From Tricholomella constricta (lineage: Eukaryota; Basidiomycota; Agaricomycetes; Agaricales; Lyophyllaceae), in contig JAACJP010000011.1 in the NCBI GenBank assembly GCA_013368375.1, forward strand, positions 434,001 through 498,000: a DNA stretch of 64,000 nt. The letters run 5' to 3'. The position numbers and the translations under genes were made by a program. Positions 18,917-33,959 of the stretch are shown in pieces; position 1 is the stretch's first letter, and the number at the start of each line of letters is the position of its first letter. Below the pieces are notes generated by a model. That model saw only the letters and a list, made by a program, of their open reading frames with translations, did no database searches and had not been told where the DNA came from.

Positions 18917-21900
18917 TTACCACCCCCCACCAGGCGGACCCCCAGGGAATGCCGGTGGCGGAGACCGTCCACCCTGCCCATGCCCTTGTCCTTGCCCTTG
19001 CCCTGGTCCTTGTCCATACCCGTACCCATACCCATACCCCTGTCCAGGCTCAGGCTCAGCGCCCGGGAACCCCGGCACCACAGGACCAGGACCACCAGGG
19101 AACGCAGGCGGCGCGCCATAGCCACCTGGGAACGCAGGTGGTGCTCCGGGGAAGCTGGGCCCAGGCCCGCCGGGGAACGCGGGCGCAGCTCCTGCTCCTG
19201 CTGGTGCGCCGGGGAACGAGGGCGGCGGAGAGGTGTAGGAGGGCGCGTATGAGGGCGCGTAGCCCCCGCCCCCGCCCCCGCCCCCGTAGCCATGTGCGTG
19301 TGGCGGAGCAGGCGCAGGAGCAGGGGCGCCGTAGGACGGCGCATAGCCCGAGCTCGCCTGTGACTGTGACGGGGGGGCGGACCCAGGGAAGGACGGGGAC
19401 ACAGGCCCAGCTCCGACGGCAGCGGTGGAAGTAGCGCCATAGTACGACGAAGCGAGGCCCGCAGTGTGCCCGACGTGCGCAGCGGGCTGCTGCTGCTGCT
19501 GAGGAGCTGCAGAATCATATCCCTCATACCCAAACGTCCCATCCGGTCCTTGCCTTCTTTTCCCCCCCCCGCTGCCAAAGAGCTGCTGCGCCTGCGCGAC
19601 GCCCGGGATCTGGTTCGCATATCCCTGAAGGGTGCTCTGGAACTGGACGCCCTGTGCCTGGGCGTAGGTGCCCTGGACGGCGGGGGCGCCGCCGTCGCCG
19701 GCGAGCCGGACGTTCTCGTGGTTCCGCACGGCGGGCTTGGTGAGGCGCTTTAGGATCTGGGCTTTGCGCCCCCCAAGGGAGGAGACCCAGGTGGACATGG
19801 CTTGGAGCATCTCCCGTTGGACTTTGGAGTTGGGCTGGTGGAAGTCGGGGTGGAACCTAAAGGGGGGTAGGGGGTTAGGCAGAGGGAGAGGGAGAGGATG
19901 GGGGGCGAGGGACGTACAGGCATTGAAGGACTTCTTCGGTGACGGCGTGGACGTTGATGGAGTTGTCGTCCCAAGCTTTGATGACGGACCCGACGGTGTT
20001 AATCTACAGGAACATCAGACTCGTCCTCGTCTACAAGAGAACGGAGACACGCACGACAATGACCCTAGCGACTTGCCCCGCAGGCTCATTGAGGATGAGG
20101 TTCTAATGCACCGTAATGCTCAGCGTGCCGTGATATTTAACAACGGAGTCACTTACAAAGTGGTCCTTGCTCAGGAAGGAGTGGGTGGGGTCAGACTGGA
20201 GGCACCGCCGGATGTCAGACGATGGATGATGTCCGGCCATGAAAGGAATTATAATATACGTACGGCGCGGGGATCATTGAACACTTCATATTGGTCGTGA
20301 CTGTTGATGACCTGGCCAGAAATTTCCGACAGGCCAGCCGTCGTCGTCTTCAAGATGGGCTTGAGGAAGGGCTAAACCAGCACCCGACAAATCACTCAAT
20401 CAATCCCTGCAGTACAGTGTCAGAACCGAATGGGCCTCCTACCTCGATTGTCGTGAACACGAAGACTACGTTGTAAACGTCATCAGGCACGGGGCGGAAA
20501 GGAACAAAGGAAGGTGGGGCAATGACACGCACCAGAGATCGAATCCGTCAGCTTCTCAATCAACGGGCCCAGCCCCGGGATCTTCTCGATCGTCTTCTCG
20601 ATCTTCTTCATCACTGCAACAAACACACACACAACGCCGTTTGCTCGTCAGCAACAAGCTCCCTGCAACCCCCGCCGGCACTCACCGGAATCCCTAAATG
20701 TGAGCACCTGCCACAGCACCGAATGCAGCTCCTGCGGGCTCATGTCCTCAGGCCTCTTCCCGCCCGCAGCGGGGCCCGCACGGATGCGATCCACCGCGTC
20801 CATCTCGCGCGACATCTCCCCGCCCGTGCCGCCAGGGATGCTGAACAGCAGGCTGCGCAGGACGTCGCCTTCGTCGCCGCCGCCGGCCGAGCGCGAGCGT
20901 GTGGAGGTGCTCCGCGCGTTGTCGATGGTGCGGTTGAGATCCGTGACTGAGGCTTGGGAGAGGTGGTCGCCCGCCTCTGGGGACACGTTAGTATTCGATG
21001 TGACGTAAGGCGAGAGGAAGGAGGGCTTACCGCCAAGCATGGAATGTGCAAAATCGTCCGAGCCAAAGGTGCCTGCGTGAGCCGCCGGTCTCAGATCGGG
21101 CACGGCGCAAGAAAAACGGAAGAGAAAGAGGACGTACCGGTAACGATGGGCGCGACCCACTTCCCATTGGGCGCTTGGACGCGCACCTGGTCGCCGACGT
21201 GGAGGAACACATCCTTGTATCCCATCTGGACGAGCGCGAGCTCGCACCAGTTCGAGTGTGCCGTGTAGTCCTCTAGGGTGTGCAGCTGCGGGGCATGGGG
21301 ATGGCGTTAGTCCGAGTGGCAAGTGCGGGTGCACAAGATGAGAGAAGCAAGCAGGAAGGGTGGGGCGCAAAATCGAAGAAGCTATGCAGGCAAGAGAAAG
21401 GAAGGAAAAGGGAGACTTGAAGAACTCACCAGCGTGCCGAGAAGACGATACGCCTCATACTCGTCCTCCTTACGCCCCTGTGAGCGTTGCTGCCGCCCAA
21501 GGTGGATGCACCGCTCGAGCAGGCGCCGCACGAGCCCCTTGGACGTGTCCCAGTGGCCTTGTTCTGTTCGAAACCGTGCGTCAGTATTCGTATTCTGTTG
21601 TGTCGAGGTTTCGGTGTTCCTCTTTTTCGAGGGAAAGGAAAGTAGGGGCGAGGACGGGGAACGGGGTAGGCGAAATAGAGAGGTGGTAGAGAAGAGGGGC
21701 GGGAGGAAAGACGAGGACGTACCGTTGGCGATGTAGTTCTTCATGCCCGTCTGGGGATCGATCTCGAGCTCGCGGGGCTACGATAAGAGTAAGAAAAAGG
21801 GCACGAAGAGAAGAAGGGGATGAACGCACGTCGATGGGGGGACGGAGGCCGGGGTGGTACTTCCGTGGGTCTTCGCCTTCTCCATATCCTTTGGGATTGT

Positions 21901-22767
21901 CGATGTGCTCCGTCTGTGGTGAGCAAGTGAGTGAGTGGGAGGAGCGTTGGCGGTCGGAGTAGGAGCGGGGAGAGACGTACAGGAAGATACACGCCGAGAC
22001 GCTCGGGGGTGACTTCAAACTCGTGTGTCGCATAGCCGTGTGCCTATTTGTGGTTAGACAGGAGAACCATGGATATCTAGTAAAGAGGATAGAAGACAGG
22101 AGACGACGTACCATGAAACCGAGCACCATGATGAGGTTCATGATTGTCTGGACAGGGGCAGCGGGGAGTTAGACAGGATCTGTCGTGATTTTGACCTGCT
22201 GGGCAGCGTACCTGTTGTGGCATCTTCTTCAGGGTCGCAATGTCGATAGCCTGCACGAGGAGTGTATGGGTAAGTAGGTGTTACCAGAGTTTCAGAGAGA
22301 TGCACAGGGTACCTGGCTGTAGTCGCGTAACCAGTTCCTGCAGTGCAATGACCAGTGAGCTCAGAGCTGGACCAAGAGAGTGCGCACGCACCCAAAGTAG
22401 ACACGCTTGATGTCAAGACCGTTAAATTTGTGTCCTTTGGTGAGCATGGACGCGAGGGCAAAGCCACCGCCGCCCCCGCGCTTGACGAGCTCTGCAAGTG
22501 CATCCTCCTGTCGTTTGAGGTCAAGATAAGATCGGAGGGCGAAAAAGACATCGCAACGCACAATATCGCCGTGTCTGAACGCCCGGCCCTCCATGTACGC
22601 AAAGCTAGACGCGATGTGGTATTAATAACCGCATACATTGAGCTGGGAGGGGAGACAGGGACTCACGAGGGGATGTTGCCTGCGCCGAACGCGTAGACGC
22701 CATTGTTGGAGAGGCAGAAGGCGAATATGAAGAGTAGGAGCAGGAGGATTGTGATGTTGCTGGGCAT
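18917..22767 (-). CDS. het-C: HET-C family protein
   Basis: A many-exon minus-strand gene (at least ten introns, mostly 45-100 nt). It starts at 22767 with a hydrophobic signal peptide (MPSNITILLLLLFIFAF...), then FGAGNIPSFAYMEGRAFRHGDI joined to EDALAELVKR, the standard HET-C opening. Later exons give GNWLRDYSQAIDI, IMNLIMVLGFMAHGYATHEF, LLHTLEDYTAHSNWCELAL and a helical segment. The last ~220 residues are Gly/Pro/Tyr-rich with many FPG repeats, ending at TAA 18917-18919. HET-C proteins are secretory-pathway proteins; in Neurospora, alleles differing in a short region cause heterokaryon incompatibility. Whether this copy has any such role is not shown. Confidence 0.88.
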
Positions 22768-23231
22768 GGTATCGGTGGGATGCTGCTAATTACCTCGTGT
22801 GAGGCCAGAATTTATTCATTCATGTGCGACAGAAGGCTGTTCGCGCGCTGCCGAATCGGGACGGGGCGGTGTCGTGCGGAACGAATTTCTTGGCCATCTA
22901 GGCTCCAAAAAATACAGAAACTAGACTAGGGGTAAGGGGGCGGGATGGCGGTGAAGATGGTAGTATGCAGGGGAGGATGGGGGGCTGAAGAGAGGATGGT
23001 TGGGGGAGCAGGGACTGGAGCGGGGGGCCAAGCCACCGCGAATTGCCGAAGAGCGTGCGGAATAATTTTTTGCTGTCAAATCGAGCTGTTGCGCCCATCC
23101 ACACACACTTCGCTCTCGCCCTGCTCTGTCTGTCTGTGCTGTATTCCTTAGAATTTCACGCCTCCTTTAATCATTCATGTAAGCCCTTTCTATTCTCTTC
23201 TAACCTCCCGCCAACTCGTTTTCTGGACAGC
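22768..23231. promoter_or_regulatory. Divergent promoter region
   Basis: This 464-bp gap separates the start codons of the minus-strand HET-C gene and the plus-strand NTF2/RRM gene, so it should hold both promoters. I saw no clear TATA box. There are C/T-rich stretches before the plus-strand start. ORFs in it are not supported. Confidence 0.5.
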
Positions 23232-24942
23232 ATGACGAATTCTACTTCCACGCCCGTCGTTCCCTCTGAAGTCGGCTGGCAGTTTGTTCCGCAGTACTAT
23301 ACCTTTGTCAACAAGCATCCCAATCGTTTGCACTGTTTCTATACAAAAAGCTCCACTTTCATCCATGGCACTGAGGGCGAGGAGGGCAAGCCATGTTACG
23401 GTCAACAGGTGACCCGTTGTTCGTCTACTTTGACACCGCCCGTGGCGCTAAACCAACCCCCATCCAGGAAATTCACAACAAGATTACCTCCATCGGCTTC
23501 CAGGACTGCAAAGTCTTCATCCACTCCGTCGACGCCCAGTCCTCGGCAAACGGCGGTATCATCATCCAGGTCATCGGCGAAATGTCCAACCACGGTGAAC
23601 CTTGGCGTAAATTCGTTCAGACATTTTTCCTCGCCGAGCAACCCAACGGATACTTTGTTCTCAACGACATCTTCCGCTTCCTCAAGGAAGAAGCCGTCGA
23701 GAGCGATGATGCCTCCGAGACAGCCGATGTCGAGGCTCCCATAGTCACCGAGCCCGTTCCCGCTGCTGCTCCCGCTCCCGCCTCTCCTGCCCCCGCTCCC
23801 GCTGCTGCCCTCGCCGCGGAAAGCGTGTCTGTGGAATCCTCTCGTGAACCCTCTCCACCCCCCGCCACAACAGCAGCTGCACCACCCCCTCCTGCCGCCA
23901 CCGAGGAGGAACCCACCACCGACGTCCCTGAGCCAACGACTCCCGCACCGGAGCCCGCCCAGCCCTCACCCACCTCCACCGCCGCTGTGGCCCAGCCCAA
24001 CGGCGTCCACACCCCCGCTGCCGCTCCCGAGCCCGAGAAGGCCCCCACCCCCGCTCCCGCACCTGCTCCCGCCGCTGTCCCGGCCCAGGAGAAGGCGCCT
24101 GTGCCTGCGCCTGCACCAACGCCCGCAGCTGCCCCTGCGTCCACGCCCCCTCCGGCAGCCGCTGCAAAACCCGCACCCCCCGCACCTGCACCTGCACCTG
24201 CTGCCCCGCGCTCGTGGGCGTCCCTCGCTGCGTCCAACTCGAACAGATGGGGCGCGGCGGTCGCGCAGGAGTCGCGCGGCGTGACGGAGAGCCCGGTTGC
24301 GCCTCCCGCTGCGCCCGCTCCTGCTGCTGCCGCACCTGTGCCCTCTGGGACACAGACTCCCCCGAGGGGCCCGCAGCACCATCATCACCACCATCAACAA
24401 TCACAGCAAGGCTTTGCTGCGGCACAGAACGTGACTATCGCGCAGTGTTTCGTCAAGGTTCGTTTCTCTTTCCTTCTTTCCTGCGCTTAGCCACTGTGTT
24501 GTGTGTTTGAATGATGGAATGCTGAATTATATCGTGGTTCTACATACAGGGCGTGACGGAACCCATCTCCCAGACGCTCCTGAGCACGACCCTGGCACAG
24601 CGGTTCGGCCCCATCAAGGATTTGGAGATCGTGCGCTCCAAGGCCTGTGCCTTCCTCGAGTTCACGACTCTTGACGCTGCGCGCCGCGCCATCGCCGCCT
24701 CGCCGATATGGATCGATGTCGGCGGGGACGTGGGCCAGTTGAGGATTGCGGTGGAGACGAAGAGGGAGAGGGGCGATAGGCCCGCGCCCAGGCCTAGGGG
24801 TGGGGCGCCGGGTGGTGGTGCGGGTGGGGCTGGGGGTGGGAGTGGGAGTGGGAATGGGGGGCCGCAGCAGGAGGGGGGACGGGGTGGGTATAGGGGACGA
24901 GGGGGCGCGCCGAGGGGGAGGGGGGCGCCACAGGCTAAGTGA
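23232..24942 (+). CDS. NTF2-like and RRM domain RNA-binding protein (G3BP/Bre5-like)
   Basis: Exons 23232-23408, 23468-24457 and 24550-24942 join in frame to 519 residues. Residues ~14-140 form an NTF2-like domain (VGWQFVPQYYTFVNKHPNRLHCFYTKSS...; FFLAEQPNGYFVLNDIFRF). A long Pro-Ala-rich disordered linker follows, then His-Gln tracts, an RRM (about residues 400-470, with KACAFLEFTTLDAARRAI as its RNP1-like part) and an RGG/GGG-rich tail. The order NTF2-linker-RRM-RGG is that of G3BP, which acts in stress granules, and of yeast Bre5, a cofactor of the Ubp3 deubiquitinase. Both splice junctions are GT-AG. Confidence 0.88.
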
Positions 24943-26580
24943 GATGCGCGTTGAGTGTTGAGTGTGTGTAGGGAGGCAGGGAGGGGAGCGAGCGAGCGAT
25001 CTAGGTGGTGGTAGAGCTGTTGAGTTGATTCTTGCCCCCGTCGTCGTGTCGCGTATTTCCCATTTTGATTTGTGTTGTTGTTGTTGTTGTTGTTAACGTT
25101 AACGTTGTTGCATCGACTTCCTCTGCATCCATCCAATTCTACTTTTTTCTTTCTTCTTTCTACATTTTCTCGCATATTTTCTTACATCTTCTGCAATGCT
25201 TTCCCTTTCCTTCTTTTTCCTTTCCTTCGTTTTTTTTTTTTTTTGGTTTGGGGGATGATGACTAAAATGACCAAAAAAAAAATCTACAACTTGAACGACA
25301 ACGCGATGTGGATGAATGGAGCTCTGAACGTCGCCCATCCCGTTAGAGTGCGGGGTATGTATTAGCCTGCACGTCAACCCCAACTTAAGAACTCGACACA
25401 TACAGTGATATGTGACGGTGGTATTCATGATAATTCATTCGGCGCGGCATTGGGCACAGCTGTCGTCAAGCACCGTACCGTAGGGCCTAGGCGGGGAGAA
25501 TGCTTGTAGGGATAAGCGCTAAGCATTAAGCTGGCTTCCCCGTCCACAGGGGGCAGGCAGTAAGTAGGCACTGGGGCACTGGGGCACTGGTGCAAGGCAT
25601 TTAATTTTTTTCGCATGCAAGGCTATCTTTGACTGTCAATGTTCAAACGTTTGATCAGACGTTCAATATTCAATGTTCAATGTTCAGCTCCTCCGAGTCC
25701 TCATGATCATGATCATGTTCATGTTCAGGAGTCAGCGGCACTTGCTCGCTGGGCCCTCTGTCTATACTCCACTTAGTATCCACTTATTCACTCATCCACT
25801 CATCCACGCGCCATATAGCATCCGCTCCAGCTCTCAGCTCCCTTGTCGATGCGTCCTTTCATTACGAGTGCCAGCATGAGGTAAGTAGTAAGTAGGACTG
25901 TGGTGAGGTGGAAGGACATGGAAAAGAGAAGAAAGAAGAAGGAAGAAGGAACGGTGGCGGTTTGCCAAACCACCGCGAGGAACAAGAACCAAAAATGAAA
26001 GCAAAAAGTGTGTGGCTATGTACACAAGGATGAATGAAGGAGTGGATAAAGATGGCGCATTTAGAATGTGCACATGTTTCAAAAAGATAAAAGATAAAAG
26101 ATTGTGGATTGTGGAATTGGAATTGGAATTGGATGTGGATTTGGGCTGGGCTGGGAAAGACACGGGATGAAGGGATGGCGTTGACGTCAACGACAACAGC
26201 AACAACACATGTACGGGAAGAATACGCCACCGGCGTTTTCTCCCAGAAGGAAGCAGAAGCAGAAGCAACAAAAAGGCACACCAAGTCCGAACGAACCCAA
26301 GCCCAAGAAGGTATGTAGACGATGGAAGACGACGATGAAGGAACGGAATGAGGGGGGGTCAGGATCGCTGGGCACTGTACTGGGTGTGCTGGTGCGACAG
26401 CGGGTCCCCGGCCGATGGATCCCGATCCGTCGAGCATGTCGATAGAGGTGGTGCGTTAAGTTGGGAAAACGGCAACGAGCAACGAACGATCATGATAGTG
26501 GATAGATATTTGATAGATGCGTTTTGCAGATAGAGGATAGGACGAACAACGAGGAACGCGGGGTAGGTAGGCAGGCACGC
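24943..26580. other. Intergenic region between convergent genes
   Basis: It holds the 3' ends of the NTF2/RRM gene and the MAP kinase gene. Seen: GTT triplet repeats near 25075-25092, a T-run near 25228-25243, short GAATTG repeats near 26113-26130, and TTCAATGTTCAA-type repeats near 25660-25685. No supported gene. Confidence 0.55.
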
Positions 26581-28141
<1,561 letters not shown>

Positions 28142-31100
28142 TGTGGATGAGGAAGAGGAAAGTGGAAGTACAAGGACAAAGGGCGGACAATAGCGCAGAT
28201 ATAGGAAAAGTTATATGTACCGCAATAATAATGATAACAACAAACCTAATTCGATGCACCCACGATGGCCACAACTCTTGTTGTGATGCTGCCGAGCCCT
28301 CCCACCGAGGGGTTACCTGGACATTCCCCATGGCAATCCAAATCCTGACCGTTCGTTGGTAGGCAATATGGACTTTCTGGTGCCGTCTGTCCTTTACTTT
28401 GATTTCATCACTTGCTTTCCTGCCCACCAGTTTAATGATTAACCCTTGGCCTCCCGCTCTAGTATCCCCACCCAGCAGCAGTTCTTGATCGCAATCATGC
28501 TGCACCGATTGGGGCTTCCAGGGGAGCCAGCTGTGTCTATGCTTGCGGGTGACATATCATTGCGCCAATCAGGAAACACACGAGCACACATGTTCACGTC
28601 CCGACTCCTGCTCACACTCACAACACATCAGTCTTCTGTACCCATGAAACTGTTACTGGGTGCACGGAAGATCTGCCATGGCTTTCCGATCCACCATCAT
28701 TTATTTCGATGTTAACGTTGTAGGCAGCCACCGAATGTGCAGAGCGCTCGTAATGCTCCGTCGGGCGCTGGTATTGAATCTATGGGCGTAGGTGTACGAA
28801 AGCTGACTCTTCCCCGATCCGCTGACTGATATCAATAAAGCCTGGCAGGTACCACTGCTCTCTTGTCGTTTGTGTACAAGAGAACAGTCGGTCGCGCTAT
28901 ACTTGTGTTTGAAGGGCTCCTATCATCACGTCCCACTGTCTGTATTGAAAGCCTTCGTACTGCGATGCTTGCCCGAGTACTTACTCCATTGAATGACTTG
29001 CGGCCTCTAAAGCTGCTTGGATGATAATCTCGACATAGGTCAGATGACGCAACCGTTTCAAACCACTTTGACGACCAGATGCCAATAACATAGCGACCCA
29101 TGAAAATCATAAACTCGGACCCCTGAGTTCTGCTAATAGTAAGTATCCCTGGCACGTTGTGGTAAGTTGCCGGTGGCCATATTCGTCGGCAATAACACTC
29201 TGCGTCCTACTTACAAGAGTTACTGTAGAGCGACACACCAATCGATTAAGCAAAGGCTCAGAGTTCGTACATCGTCGAATGCAACGCGTCAGTCGACAGC
29301 ACATTGCATCAGTCGCGCGTCGCATCAGGCCATCATCAATACAAGACGTCCTCCAACAAAATATCACGATCTTATTCCTTCTGACTTGTCCGGCTTAGTG
29401 GCGATGCAGTACAACGTACAACGCGTCTGCCTGTTCCATGATGTACATTAATAGGCGCAGACCAATGAAAAGTACGGCTTCGCAACTCCTTAAAGTCTAA
29501 GGGGACCCAGGTATGCTGTGCAGGGCGCTTGAGCATATTCATCGTACTCCGAGTCGCCGTTTGGATGCTCGATCTTCCTTGTATTTTTCTGAACATACAT
29601 ATGGATATACGTCGTAGCCGTAGGATATGCCGCTGACATCGAAGGGCGCGGAGTACGACTCGGGGAACACCGAGACATGTCAGTGGGATGATGCCGCATC
29701 AGCTCCCCATGATCGAATCCGCGCAATGAGGAGAGACATGGAAGCGCCGTATTTTTCGATTGATGTAGGAGCTTTTGTGCACGAGGATAACATATTCATT
29801 TGTGCCCGGGAGGGCTCGGAATTGGTACGAGGAACTTGGAATGGAACAACACTTCCAGTCGATGGCAAAGTCAAAAGCTGGTACGAGACTGCTTGAGCTG
29901 CAGAAGAACGGAGTTGCATGGAGATGTGGTGATGGTGGACGCGTCAATGCGGTGACATACTGAAGTTTGGAGCTAGAGTAGATTTCGAGGATGGGACAGT
30001 GGTGGAGAAAGTTCACTGCTAGGGCGGCGGACATAACTTGCAGAGCCAGATACGCGTGTACACATATATGGGTTTTCTTACACTGTGATGAAGCAAAGAT
30101 GCTTCGTCGGCGCTGGATCGAAAGGTGCGTGAAAACACAAGCGGTAAAAATAACTCCGCGGATGTATCCTGACGAATTGAAGCCCTTTGAGCGCAGGAAC
30201 TAGCTATAGCGCCCAGAGTCAGGTGTCTATATCGAGTGATACGCTGGAGGATGCGGAAGAAACCGCAGCGCTGGGGCTTCGGTTGATACGGCCTTTGTCA
30301 CTCCAGAAAATAGGCGAGACGCCAAGTATTATGTGGCGAGGATGGGGAAAAAATTTGCCAAAGGAGAAACTGGACTTGGGAAAATTAGCATCGTGTCTGG
30401 TGTGCGTCGGCAGCATCCACGTTGTTGTCTCCAGTTGCGCATTGGGTCTGAAGAAGGCGTACTCGAGTGATTGTAAGATTCGTAGCCTCTGATGGGAAAT
30501 AACAGTGGCAACAAGGTGGAATTAGTGAGGCTTTGCCCCAGCGCTCAATTTTTGAAACCTACGCGTTTCAAGTCGAGCCGAGCGAGGAGTCACCAGAAAC
30601 AAGCTCAAGCCGATGAAGAGGAGTCTTTCCTCCATGGTATCTCGAGCGCTGCCGGCATGATAAATGGAACCCAGACAGACATCAACCTCTGAACATCAGT
30701 CACGATGATGGGGAAAAGCAAAGACATTGAATATTTCCACGGAGATGGCGTGATATATCACAGGTCTTTAAGTGAACGAGTACCTTCGATGACGCCTCCC
30801 AGTCAAGGTCGCTTCAACGTCTGGAATCCGTCGGAGAAATGATTTTCTCGTGTGGCCTAATATCCACCATCGCCACAATGGACTGAAGACGCAGAGAGAT
30901 GATCCTAGGTTACTTTCGGCCTGGAGGGGCCATAAATCCAATGACCACAAAGCACCTTGGACGTAAGTATGAGGGTTAGTCCTAGCAGTGCGCACCTAAT
31001 TAATGGCATGTGTGGCTGTGCAATTCTGGTCACAGCCGACACGTTTTGTGACGTGTCCTTTCCAAGATCTCCTGCTCGCCGGCCAGCTCATCGTTTGCTT

Positions 31101-31239
31101 CTGACCACATCAATCTTGTCATTGCCAGGCTGCAATAAATCCTCATTCCAAGGTAAGCTCCAGTAAACTTCGCATACATGCCCAAACTCAAAACTCGTCC
31201 ATCATACCACCAGGCATTTCTCCAAACGGCCACCTCGGA
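28142..31239. other. Long gene-poor stretch between the MAP kinase and SEC62
   Basis: Only short ORFs on both strands, none with a recognisable domain or good splice pattern. The ends should contain the promoters of the two flanking genes, which point away from each other. Base composition is lower in GC than the coding blocks. An ORF at 29627-29896 (89 residues) is the most protein-like but is unsupported. Confidence 0.5.
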
Positions 31240-32164
31240 ATGGAACAGCAACTCAAAGCCCCTTCAGAAATAAAAAATGTCGCCCAATTTCTGCGGGGTG
31301 CCCTAAAAGCTCGGGTCGGAGCAATGAACGGAAAGCGTCTTGACTACTTCAAAGGTTCGTCGCAACATCTCCGCCAGGTCATCCGCGGAACCTGACGTCC
31401 GTTTTACACGTAGGCAAATCCGCAATCAAGGCCCTCCAAACTCCTGCATACCAGAAACTAAAGGATGTCCCCCCGGTCACGAACGAAACACAAGCATTAG
31501 CGCTCCTACAAGCCGTGAACGCATTCGCCTTCTTCCTCCGCGTCCAGCGCGGCGGGCCCTCGGGCTCCTCAAGTTCATCACCGAAAAACCTGCAAATCAT
31601 CCAAGAGCAGATGTTTGCGGCCGACGAGTACTATGCGTGGTTCTTCGAAGGCTCGCAGTGGACGACATACGCCGGGGGTATACTCATGGTCGCGATCATG
31701 CTCGCGGGCGTGATGTTCCCGCTGTGGCCGCCTATCATGCGCCTGGGCGTGTGGTACCTAAGCATCGGAATGCTTGGCCTCATCGGTCTCTTCTTCGCCA
31801 TCGCCATTGTGCGACTCATCTTCTACGTCATCACCATCATCGTTGCGAGTCCAGGAATCTGGATCTTCCCTAAATTGTTCGCCGATGTCGGATTTGTACG
31901 TGTTTTCACTCCTCCTTGAGCCCTGTTCGTGACTGACGTGCGTGCCCTGCTCAGGTTGAGTCGTTTATACCGCTGTGGGAGTGGGATCTGCCCAAGAAGA
32001 AGTCAAAGAAGAAGAAAGGTGAAAAGAGCGAGAAGAAGGGCAAGGGCAAGGCAGTCTCCACGAATGGTGGTGGCGCTTTCATCGAGGAGGTTGATGATTC
32101 CGGTGACTCTCGCCCTCAGAGCCGTTCTACAAGAATCGAGGAAGTGGAAGACGAAGATGCATAG
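31240..32164 (+). CDS. SEC62: Protein translocation protein SEC62
   Basis: Exons 31240-31354, 31414-31895 and 31955-32164 join to 268 residues. The N-terminal cytosolic domain starts MEQQLKAPSEIKNVAQFLRG and includes GKRLDYFKGKSAIKAL, typical of Sec62. Two close membrane segments follow (GGILMVAIMLAGVMFPLWP and a second ending IVRLIFYVITII), then a Lys-rich tail and an acidic end. Sec62 works with Sec61 and Sec63 in the ER membrane in post-translational protein import. The ATG at 31240 is chosen because the domain starts there. Confidence 0.9.
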
Positions 32165-32381
32165 GCTGTATAGTGGATGTATGTTTTGTTCCGGCGCATT
32201 TCTGGTATATTTATGTCCTTTCTTGCACGCCGCCCTAGGCTCACCATTTCATGATCGACTGTAACTGTCATGAACTCAGGACAGCTAAAACTTAATGATT
32301 AGCGCGCCGAATGATAGGAAGGACGACCACATGGGAATTGCCTTCAGTAGGATACAATACTAGACATGAATTAGATCTAGG

Positions 32382-33959
32382 TCAAGGCTTTGAACTAGGT
32401 GGAGGATCAACTGATACACCGAGTTGCCGTAGAGCATCCTCGGCATGTTGAATACCACTTTGTAGCCCAACTGCCCTCGACTGCTTCAAACTCAGCGAAA
32501 ATAGTTTCTTCGCCTCCTCTTTGTCGCCTGCCATCTGAACAGACCCGTTTAGTCGCGAGGCAGGAGATGTTTCGTTTGACACAGTCAACTCACTCTTCGC
32601 ATGGCTGCGACGTTGAACAACGCCACAGCAAACGCAAGCTCACAGGTGGGGTTTGGAGTCGATGCAGTTTCCTTGGCGTGCATGGTGATCTCCAGTCCTT
32701 TCGTGGCCCACGCCTCGGCTTGGTGAAGGATCTCGTCCGTCACTTTAGGTTGACTACGAATGATCAGTTCCGATAGGTTGGACATTAGTTGTGCGCCTAG
32801 AATCAAATCAAATCACTTGTGAACACCCGGGTTTTACGACGAGCTACGGTATGGGATACGAACCTCGGCATCTATCTTCGTCGGAGGATTGTTGAGGTGC
32901 CGGCGGCATCAAAATAGAAATCGCCTGTAGGTAGAGAGGCATTGCATAGCTACGATTCCATCAACACAGATGGTTCGTTCAGAGATAGACTGGCTTACTC
33001 CAGTCGACCAGCCTGAGCGTACACGGCTCCAAGAGCTTCCAGGGGCGCGGCTACATCTGTCTTAGTTGCCCAATCAGGCAGAGTCAGCTCCGATATCATC
33101 GTTCGAGTGTCGGTATCGCTAGGGACGGCGGTGTCGGCTTCCGATACATGTTCGAGTTGCATAGTCTGTTCACCCATTCGCAGCACCGACCGAAGGATGG
33201 CCTCAACGGCCCATACAAGATGCCGCTCTTCCTCTTCCGGCCTCTCGAGATCACCAGCCATTTCGGCGAGCTTGTATGAGATGGCGATAGCCCGAAGCTT
33301 CTCGGGGCCACTCAGCAGCTGGTCCTTCGTCCCGACTTGTTGTAGCCTTGTGAGTGCATCCAAGTAGACGTCGTAAGCCTTCTCAGGCTTCCCCTCGGCT
33401 TCTAGGACACTGGCCAAAAGGACTGCAATTCCAGACGTTTTGAGGTATGGTTCCTTCTTGAATAGTTCGATGGGGAGTGTCTTCGATGTCTCCCATGCTC
33501 TAGCTATCGTATTTCAGGAAAAAAATGAAGCCATGCATATCAGTCTCGGTTTGCGAACCTTCGGAGGTACTGTTCGCTGAGTTTGAGATCGCCTTTGTTT
33601 TTGGCTTTGAGGCCGCCCCGAAGATCTGTCCGTACCTCCGGGGGCCAGAGGGTCATCATTCCGTATATATCATATCTTTGCAAGGCATGGCGTTAAATAT
33701 GGACTTGGGGGATCACAAGAGAACACACGCACATGCCATAGGCGATCACTCCTACTCCTGCGAGGAGGAGCAAAGTCAACAATGATGGTATACGGCGATG
33801 AGGGGCTAGAGTCTCTGCTTGGGGGCTTTGTTGACTGTAAGAATTCGTTTGGATCCTGGGTGCTGTACGCAGAACTTGACACGGTGTCTGTGGACGGCGC
33901 GAGAGAGAGCATAGGCGGCTGGCAGCACCCAGTCGGTTCAGGCTAAGTTTACGATTCAT
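32382..33959 (-). CDS. Mitochondrial TPR-repeat membrane protein (Mgr3-like)
   Basis: A multi-exon minus-strand gene. The first exon (from 33959) gives an Arg/Ser-rich, acid-poor N-terminus like a mitochondrial presequence, then a membrane segment (IPSLLTLLLLAGVGVIAYGM). Later exons give helical TPR-like repeats (KAKNKGDLKLSEQYLRRAWE..., GKPEKAYDVYLDAL, LEALGAVYAQAGRLEYAMPLYLQAI, AEAWATKGLEITMHA), ending KQSRAVGLQSGIQHAEDALRQLG. Presequence, one membrane span and TPRs fit Mgr3, an adaptor of the mitochondrial i-AAA protease, but other TPR membrane proteins look similar. The end is TGA at 32382-32384. Confidence 0.65.

Noticed and set aside
18949..19753. Long plus-strand ORFs opposite the HET-C tail
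   Set aside because: They are mirror images of a repetitive, GC-rich coding exon on the minus strand and have Arg/Pro-only composition.
29627..29896. 89-residue plus-strand ORF
   Set aside because: No family, no conserved motif, and it stands alone in a gene-poor region; I could not separate it from chance.
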